Assembly: GCF_025567195.1 (NCBI RefSeq)
Contig: NZ_JAOQJF010000001.1
Location: forward strand, 124,001-188,000
Length of the DNA stretch: 64,000 nt
Reading direction: 5' to 3'
Origin: Alitiscatomonas aceti
GTDB taxonomy: Bacteria > Bacillota > Clostridia > Lachnospirales > Lachnospiraceae
Below are positions 59,880 to 64,000 of the stretch, in pieces. The position numbers and the translations under genes are program-made. The notes beneath the pieces are model-generated. The model saw nothing but the letters and a program-made list of their open reading frames with translations. It was not told the DNA's origin and did no database searches. Numbering within the stretch: position 1 is the stretch's first letter; every line of letters begins with the position of its first letter.

Positions 59880-61299
59880 TCTGCTTCCTCCTTCTTCTTA
59901 ATACCACGACTGCCCCAACTCCAAGATACAGGAGCGGGAAGACTCCGATCATCATCACCTGGAGCATAGACGAGACCGATTCGCTGATGGTCAGGTAGTT
60001 ATAATTTAACGACTTGCTTCGAATCGCCATGGCCTCCCGTTCACCATTTAAAAAGGCCAGGGCGTTCATGGCCAGATCTCCGTTGGCGCCGGAAGAGAGG
60101 GCATTGTACATATCCATTAAGAACTCCGATGATGCAAACCACACGATTTTTCCATCATTCCCGCAGTCCACTGCGACTGCCGAAGCAAAGGGGCCGTCCG
60201 TGTCCCCTTCTTCCTTTTCATACGTCTCCAGCCCGTAGCCGGCTTTCTTGCTGAACGCCAGCTCCGATGTAGTCAAAAGCTCTGTAACCCGGCCGCTCTC
60301 CTTTACTTCTTCTGACGCCTCAAGACCGCTGGAAATGGGAATGATGGGGAAATACCTTGCCTCGGCCAGAGACGCTGTAATTTCATGGTCCGCCAGCTCC
60401 GGGATCAGCGCATGGGGCGTCTGGAGCGCATAGTGCTCCCGGTCTCCTTCCACCACAATTCCGTCTGCCACTGTAACCCCATAATCCTCCAGAAGGCTGT
60501 TTAAATTTTCCAATGCTCCATCCTTCACCGGCCCGGCTGCCACAAACAGCTTTCCTCCGTTTTCCACATATCCTGAAAGGATTTCCTTTTCCTCCGGGGA
60601 AATATCGCTCTGGGGTCCGAAAATAACCACGCAGTCTGCGTCCTCCGGAACCGTCTCCGCCGTCAGAAGGGAGAGTGCGGACAATTCCATATTATCCTTC
60701 TCCATCTGCTCCTTAAAGGAAGCCGGAAGCTCTGTTTCCCCGTGTCCCTCCAGAATGCTTATCTTTGGAAGATCCTCGCTCACCACATAATCGATGGCAG
60801 AAGTAATGGCCCCCTCTCCGTCAAAGGAGGTGTTATACGTATAGGAGTAAAGATCCGGCTCCTGGATATAGATGTCCTGGTATCCGATGAACCGGCTTCT
60901 CTCCCCTGCTTCCACCACCAGGCTGTTGTTCTGGACCGGCTCGTCGGTATACTGCTCCGCAAAGGCCGGATACACGTCCGGATTCTTTTTCACCACCTGG
61001 ATGTGCTCAGAAAGACTTTCATATCTGCCCAGAAGATTTTCGATCACATCATCCTCTTCTCCTGCCTGGACGATCCAGTAAATGGTCACGTCGTCTTCCA
61101 GGGCGCTTATCACGGCCCTGGTGTTTCCCGTCACAGAATAGAGTTTGGTGGCGCTCATGTCATATTTTGTCATATTTTCCGGCAATGCCCCGGCCAGAAC
61201 ATTAAGGACCATCACCAGGGCCAGGACAACGGCTGTTAAAATCAAGGAATACGATCCGCCGCGCAGGGAAAGTGATGCAGGTTTTTTCTGTTTTTTCAT
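59866..61299 (-). CDS. GldG-like ABC auxiliary protein
   Basis: 477-residue protein with one helix near each end (LILTAVVLALVMVLNVLAGALP and MIGVFPLLYLGVGAVVVLRRRR) and a large extracellular ABC_transp_aux domain. Family features are DMSATKLYSVTGNTRAVIS, the KISILEGHGETELP strand and the GGKLFVAAGP segment. It is homologous to GldG of the gliding-machinery ABC transporter of Bacteroidetes. In Firmicutes such operons are uncharacterised. TGATG couples it to the permease gene. Confidence 0.87.
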   Translation of the reverse strand: MKKQKKPASLSLRGGSYSLILTAVVLALVMVLNVLAGALPENMTKYDMSATKLYSVTGNTRAVISALEDDVTIYWIVQAGEEDDVIENLLGRYESLSEHIQVVKKNPDVYPAFAEQYTDEPVQNNSLVVEAGERSRFIGYQDIYIQEPDLYSYTYNTSFDGEGAITSAIDYVVSEDLPKISILEGHGETELPASFKEQMEKDNMELSALSLLTAETVPEDADCVVIFGPQSDISPEEKEILSGYVENGGKLFVAAGPVKDGALENLNSLLEDYGVTVADGIVVEGDREHYALQTPHALIPELADHEITASLAEARYFPIIPISSGLEASEEVKESGRVTELLTTSELAFSKKAGYGLETYEKEEGDTDGPFASAVAVDCGNDGKIVWFASSEFLMDMYNALSSGANGDLAMNALAFLNGEREAMAIRSKSLNYNYLTISESVSSMLQVMMIGVFPLLYLGVGAVVVLRRRRKQNETV

Positions 61300-62162
61300 C
61301 AGTTATACCTCCTTTTTTCCAGGGACTGTACTGACAGAAACAGGAAAAATGCCGCAAAAGTCACATAGAATACGATCCCTGTCATGTCAAAAACCCCGTT
61401 GACAAAAACGGAAAAACGCTCAAACAGGGATAGCTCCTTCATAAGCGCTGGAAGAAGCCCCTCAAATTTTTCCGGGGTCGTCAGGTACACGGCCAGAAGC
61501 CCGGCCACGGCCAGAAAATAAAAGCCATAGGCCAGGCTTTCATTTTTCGTCAGGTACCGGATCAGAAGGCCCAGACCGATCACCAGCACAAACACAGCGA
61601 CCAGGGAACCCGCCGCTGTGGACGACACATGCTCTGCCAGGCTCACACTGTAATAGTTGAACAGGATCACCGCAATGCCGATCCCGGCCGCAAAGCCCTG
61701 GTTGTCGGTCAGGGATGAAATAAAGACCCCCAGGGCAATGAGCGCCGCTCCCAGGAAGAAAAACGCCGCCAGGGAACCGTAGGCCACCGGAAGGTACACG
61801 TCTCCAAACTGAGAAAATACCAGGGGATACAGGGAAATAATCGCCAGAGGGATCAGATAGACCACCAGGAGAGCCAGATATTTTCCCATGACCACCTGGG
61901 TGGTGGTGATCGGAAGGGAGTACAGAAGCTGGTCTGTCCGCTGTTTTTTCTCCTCCGCAATAACGCGCATGGTGAGAACCGGAACAATGACCACAAAGAT
62001 CAGGCTTCCGAAGCTTAAAACAAATTCAAAATTACTGACCGCAGCCTGAAGGTTATACAAAGTGGCTCCCATACCGGTAAAGGCCAGCAGAAACGCACCA
62101 AAGACATAGGCTGTCATGGTGTGAAAATAATTTCTTATTTCATGCTTAAAAACTGCGATCAC
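61299..62162 (-). CDS. ABC-2 permease, GldF-like
   Basis: 287-residue permease with six or seven hydrophobic segments, starting at GTG (GTG ATC GCA GTT), which overlaps the ATPase stop as GTGA. It begins MIAVFKHEIRNYFHTMTAYVFGAFLL, typical of GldF/NosY permeases, and contains MRVIAEEKKQRTDQLLYSLPITTTQVVMGKYLA, recognised by EEKKQRTDQLLYSLP. It forms a complex with the adjacent ATPase. Confidence 0.9.
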   Translation of the reverse strand: MIAVFKHEIRNYFHTMTAYVFGAFLLAFTGMGATLYNLQAAVSNFEFVLSFGSLIFVVIVPVLTMRVIAEEKKQRTDQLLYSLPITTTQVVMGKYLALLVVYLIPLAIISLYPLVFSQFGDVYLPVAYGSLAAFFFLGAALIALGVFISSLTDNQGFAAGIGIAVILFNYYSVSLAEHVSSTAAGSLVAVFVLVIGLGLLIRYLTKNESLAYGFYFLAVAGLLAVYLTTPEKFEGLLPALMKELSLFERFSVFVNGVFDMTGIVFYVTFAAFFLFLSVQSLEKRRYN

Positions 62163-63214
62163 GGCTCGTTCCCTCCCTTTTCTTCACTGTCCTCTTCCCG
62201 GCTGTCTGTCTCCCGGCCTGATTCCGTCTTTTGGCCATTTTCCGCCTCTGCTTCCCCGTCTGACGGAACCTCTCTGTCTCCGTTCTCTGTCAGCTCAATA
62301 AAAATGTCTTCCAGGTCCGCCTTCTTAAGTCCCAGCTCCAGAAGCACCTTTCCGCTCTCTGCAAACTTTAGGAAAATGCTGCGGGACACGGCGTATATAT
62401 CCTCCTCACTGGTCCTCAGAACCGCTCTGGCATACCCGTTCTCTTCCTTTTTAACATCCATGCCAGAGACTGCCCCAGTTTCCTCCAGAAGCGCCTCCAC
62501 TTCTTCCGGCTCCGCCTCTGCCGTAAGCGTAATTTCTCCCGGCGCAGTCAGACTTTTTTCCAGATTCTCTGGCTCATCAAAGGCCACCAGTTTCCCTCTG
62601 GAAATGATCAGGACCTTCTCACAGCTAGTCTGGACCTCCGAAAGAATATGGGAACTGAAAATTACCGTGTGCTCCTTTCCCAGCTCCCGGATCAGATCGC
62701 GGATTTCAATAATCTGCAAGGGATCCAGTCCCACGGTGGGTTCGTCTAAAATGATCACCCTTGGGTCCCCCAGAAGGGCCTGGGCGATCCCCACACGCTG
62801 CTTATACCCCTTGGACAGCGCTGAAATCCTCCGGTTCCTCATGGCCGTCAGCTTCGTTTTCTCCAGAACTTCCCCAATCTGTTTGTAAAGCTCCGCTCCC
62901 CGCAAGCCCTTGGCCTCGCCTACGAACCGCAGATATTCCGCCGGAGTCTCATTCATGTAAAGGGGTGGCTGCTCTGGAAGATACCCGATCAGCCGCTTTG
63001 CCTTATCCGGTTCCTCAAAAATATCATATCCGTCAATTTTCACATGACCCTCTGTGGCGGAAAGACAGCCGGTCATAATATTCATTGTGGTGGACTTTCC
63101 AGCTCCGTTGGGGCCCAGAAAACCGTAAACATGGCCATCTCCGATTTCAAACGAAAGATCGTCCACAGCCGTAACATTTCCATATCGTTTTGTCAGATGC
63201 TCAACTGCAATCAT
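62159..63214 (-). CDS. ABC transporter ATPase, GldA-like, with acidic tail
   Basis: 351-residue ATPase. Walker A is FLGPNGAGKSTTMN, signature SALSKGYKQRVGIAQALL, and Walker B VIILDEPTVGLDP. The C-terminal 50 residues are strongly acidic (ENGDREVPSDGEAEAENGQ ... REEDSEEKGG), an unusual extension. The ATG at 63214 is used because AAAGGAGG precedes it. First gene of the Gld-like operon. The collapsed response regulator gene lies immediately upstream (97 bases) on the same strand. Confidence 0.92.
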   Translation of the reverse strand: MIAVEHLTKRYGNVTAVDDLSFEIGDGHVYGFLGPNGAGKSTTMNIMTGCLSATEGHVKIDGYDIFEEPDKAKRLIGYLPEQPPLYMNETPAEYLRFVGEAKGLRGAELYKQIGEVLEKTKLTAMRNRRISALSKGYKQRVGIAQALLGDPRVIILDEPTVGLDPLQIIEIRDLIRELGKEHTVIFSSHILSEVQTSCEKVLIISRGKLVAFDEPENLEKSLTAPGEITLTAEAEPEEVEALLEETGAVSGMDVKKEENGYARAVLRTSEEDIYAVSRSIFLKFAESGKVLLELGLKKADLEDIFIELTENGDREVPSDGEAEAENGQKTESGRETDSREEDSEEKGGNEP

Positions 63215-63247
63215 CTCTGTCCTCCTTTTTCTCATTTTCCTCCAGAA

Positions 63248-63267
63248 AGTATATCAGCCGAAGCTGA
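63248..63267 (-). promoter_or_regulatory. Possible promoter/operator of Gld-like operon
   Basis: Minus-strand TATACT at 63253-63248 is preceded directly by TCAGCTTCGGCTGA, a 5-bp dyad with a UUCG loop. No good -35 stands at the correct distance, so activation by a regulator is possible. Confidence 0.4.
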
Positions 63268-63311
63268 AACCACGCTGAAAAGCCTGTGAAAAAAGGATGA
63301 ACTTTCCAGGC

Positions 63312-63785
63312 TCAGAGTTCCCCCGCCTGTACCTCCAGATGGTATCCCATGCGGCGGATGGAACTGATCCGCACGTTGGAGCCTGTCCTGGCCAGCTTCT
63401 TTCTTAAGAATCCCACATAGACCTCCACGTTGTTTTCCACTGCGTCCGTATCGTATCCCCAGACCTTCTGGAGAATCGTCTCCTTGGAAAGATTCTTCCG
63501 TCCCGACTGGAACAGGAGACGCAGGATCTCAAATTCCTTTGCCGACAGCTGCACATGCTTCATACCGCAGCGCAGCATTCCTGTGGAAAGCTCCAGGGAA
63601 GTGTTTCCAAAGGAAAGCGCCTCCGTCTCTTCCTCCTGTCTGTGCAGAAGGGAATGGATACAGGTCTCGACCTCTTCTGCCACCTGGCGGCTGTTTATTC
63701 CCGGTGCCGTCACATCCAAAATCACCAGAGCCTCCGGCAGAGGCGGCTTTAAGAGCTTTTCGTCCTCCATGATCAATATTTTCAT
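63312..63785 (-). CDS. OmpR-type regulator with collapsed receiver domain
   Basis: 157 residues; OmpR-family regulators are usually about 225. The receiver is reduced to roughly 48 residues. MKILIMEDEKLL keeps the acidic pocket, VILDVTAPGI keeps the phosphoacceptor-like Asp24, and the helices and strands carrying the conserved Thr and Lys are gone. The linker and winged-helix DNA-binding domain (about 78-154: QLSAKEFEILRLLFQSG, TILQKVWGYDTD, VEVYVGFLRKKL, RRMGYHLE) are intact. The ATG at 63785 follows GGAGG. There is no histidine kinase beside it. It probably binds DNA independently of phosphorylation. Confidence 0.85.
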   Translation of the reverse strand: MKILIMEDEKLLKPPLPEALVILDVTAPGINSRQVAEEVETCIHSLLHRQEEETEALSFGNTSLELSTGMLRCGMKHVQLSAKEFEILRLLFQSGRKNLSKETILQKVWGYDTDAVENNVEVYVGFLRKKLARTGSNVRISSIRRMGYHLEVQAGEL

Positions 63786-63823
63786 TTTCTCTTTCCTCCT
63801 CCTTCTATCTGCCGCTGGCATGG

Positions 63824-63861
63824 AAAAGGCAGCCGGTCCGTTTAAGAACCGCCTGCCTTTT
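63824..63861 (-). terminator. Terminator of the edge gene
   Basis: AAAAGGCAG (63824-63832) pairs with CTGCCTTTT (63853-63861), with an inner GGT/ACC, ending in a U-run on the minus strand. Confidence 0.8.
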
Positions 63862-63873
63862 GTACGCTTTTCC

Positions 63874-64000
63874 TTATTCCGGCTGTTCTGCCGTCTCTTC
63901 CTCCTGGGGTCTTGCATTCAGGGTGATGGGAATCTCCTTTTCCACATACTCACCGTTTTCCAGTCTCTGGACCGTGAGATTTACAGTGGTGCCTTCTTTA
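63874..64000 (-). CDS. C-terminal end of a probable HtrA/DegP-type protease (PDZ), partial
   Basis: Only the last 42 codons are in the window, read KEGTTVNLTVQRLENGEYVE and then KEIPITLNARPQEEETAEQPE. The G-T-T-V-x-L-T-V-x-R ... I-x-I-T-L pattern is that of the last two strands of a PDZ domain as found at the end of trypsin-like HtrA proteases. The acidic tail is unremarkable. The rest lies beyond the window edge, so the assignment is tentative. Confidence 0.5.
   Translation of the reverse strand, partial: KEGTTVNLTVQRLENGEYVEKEIPITLNARPQEEETAEQPE

Overview
The window reads as chromosomal DNA from an anaerobic, butyrate-forming, probably spore-forming Clostridia species, most likely Lachnospiraceae. 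The evidence is a complete acetyl-CoA to butyrate gene set with a butyryl-CoA:acetate CoA-transferase, a cotJABC spore-coat operon, an intact clostridial-type S8 peptidase, iron-sulfur serine dehydratase, a long-form hibernation factor, and sigma-A promoters and AGGAGG ribosome sites typical of Firmicutes. I see no tRNA, rRNA, CRISPR array, prophage or complete insertion sequence. About three quarters of the genes lie on the minus strand.

Layout. 1-7.3 kb: 3'-truncated carA, cotJABC with a 49-codon upstream gene, a secreted CAP protein, an unusual GAPDH, an MBL-fold hydrolase and a PIN-PhoH ATPase. 7.5-15.6 kb: the butyrate block. thlA-crt-hbd-bcd-etfB-etfA run leftward from a near-consensus promoter, and the CoA-transferase runs rightward from a facing promoter. 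The etfA 3' end is followed by ten 20-bp tandem repeats and a terminator. 15.6-21.2 kb: a LysR regulator diverging from a tiny terminated transcript, YfhO and GtrA membrane proteins, and an aminotransferase. 21.4-26.7 kb: a GlnK/GlnL-like two-component pair next to a GltS glutamate carrier, then a BCCT transporter. 26.7-32.2 kb: MoxR-DUF58-DUF4129, a secreted cell-wall-repeat protein and a GNAT enzyme. 32.3-37.9 kb: secA-prfB, a cluster of DnaA boxes, hpf and a flavodoxin-like protein. 37.9-43.1 kb: trxB, NlpC/P60, sdaAB, sdaAA and an SDR reductase. 43.1-43.9 kb: a gene-free repeat region with a MITE-like element and degenerate tandem repeats. 43.9-54.7 kb: a surface-glycan operon (LspA-like protein, Glf, flippase, GT2, RfbC, Wzm/Wzt-type ABC exporter, methyltransferase, giant bifunctional glycosyltransferase). 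54.7-64 kb: an S8 peptidase, a ClpX paralogue with a very long linker, a Gld-like ABC operon with DUF4340, a response regulator with a collapsed receiver, and the end of a probable HtrA protease.

How they fit together. The butyrate operon and CoA-transferase form a full fermentative module. The glycan operon makes, modifies and exports a galactofuranose- and probably rhamnose-containing polymer. The kinase, regulator and GltS genes look like a glutamate or glutamine sensing and uptake module. The most unusual non-coding structures are the 20-bp array after etfA, the LysR-linked mini-transcript, the paired DnaA boxes between secA and hpf, and the 201-bp inverted-repeat element at 43.2 kb.
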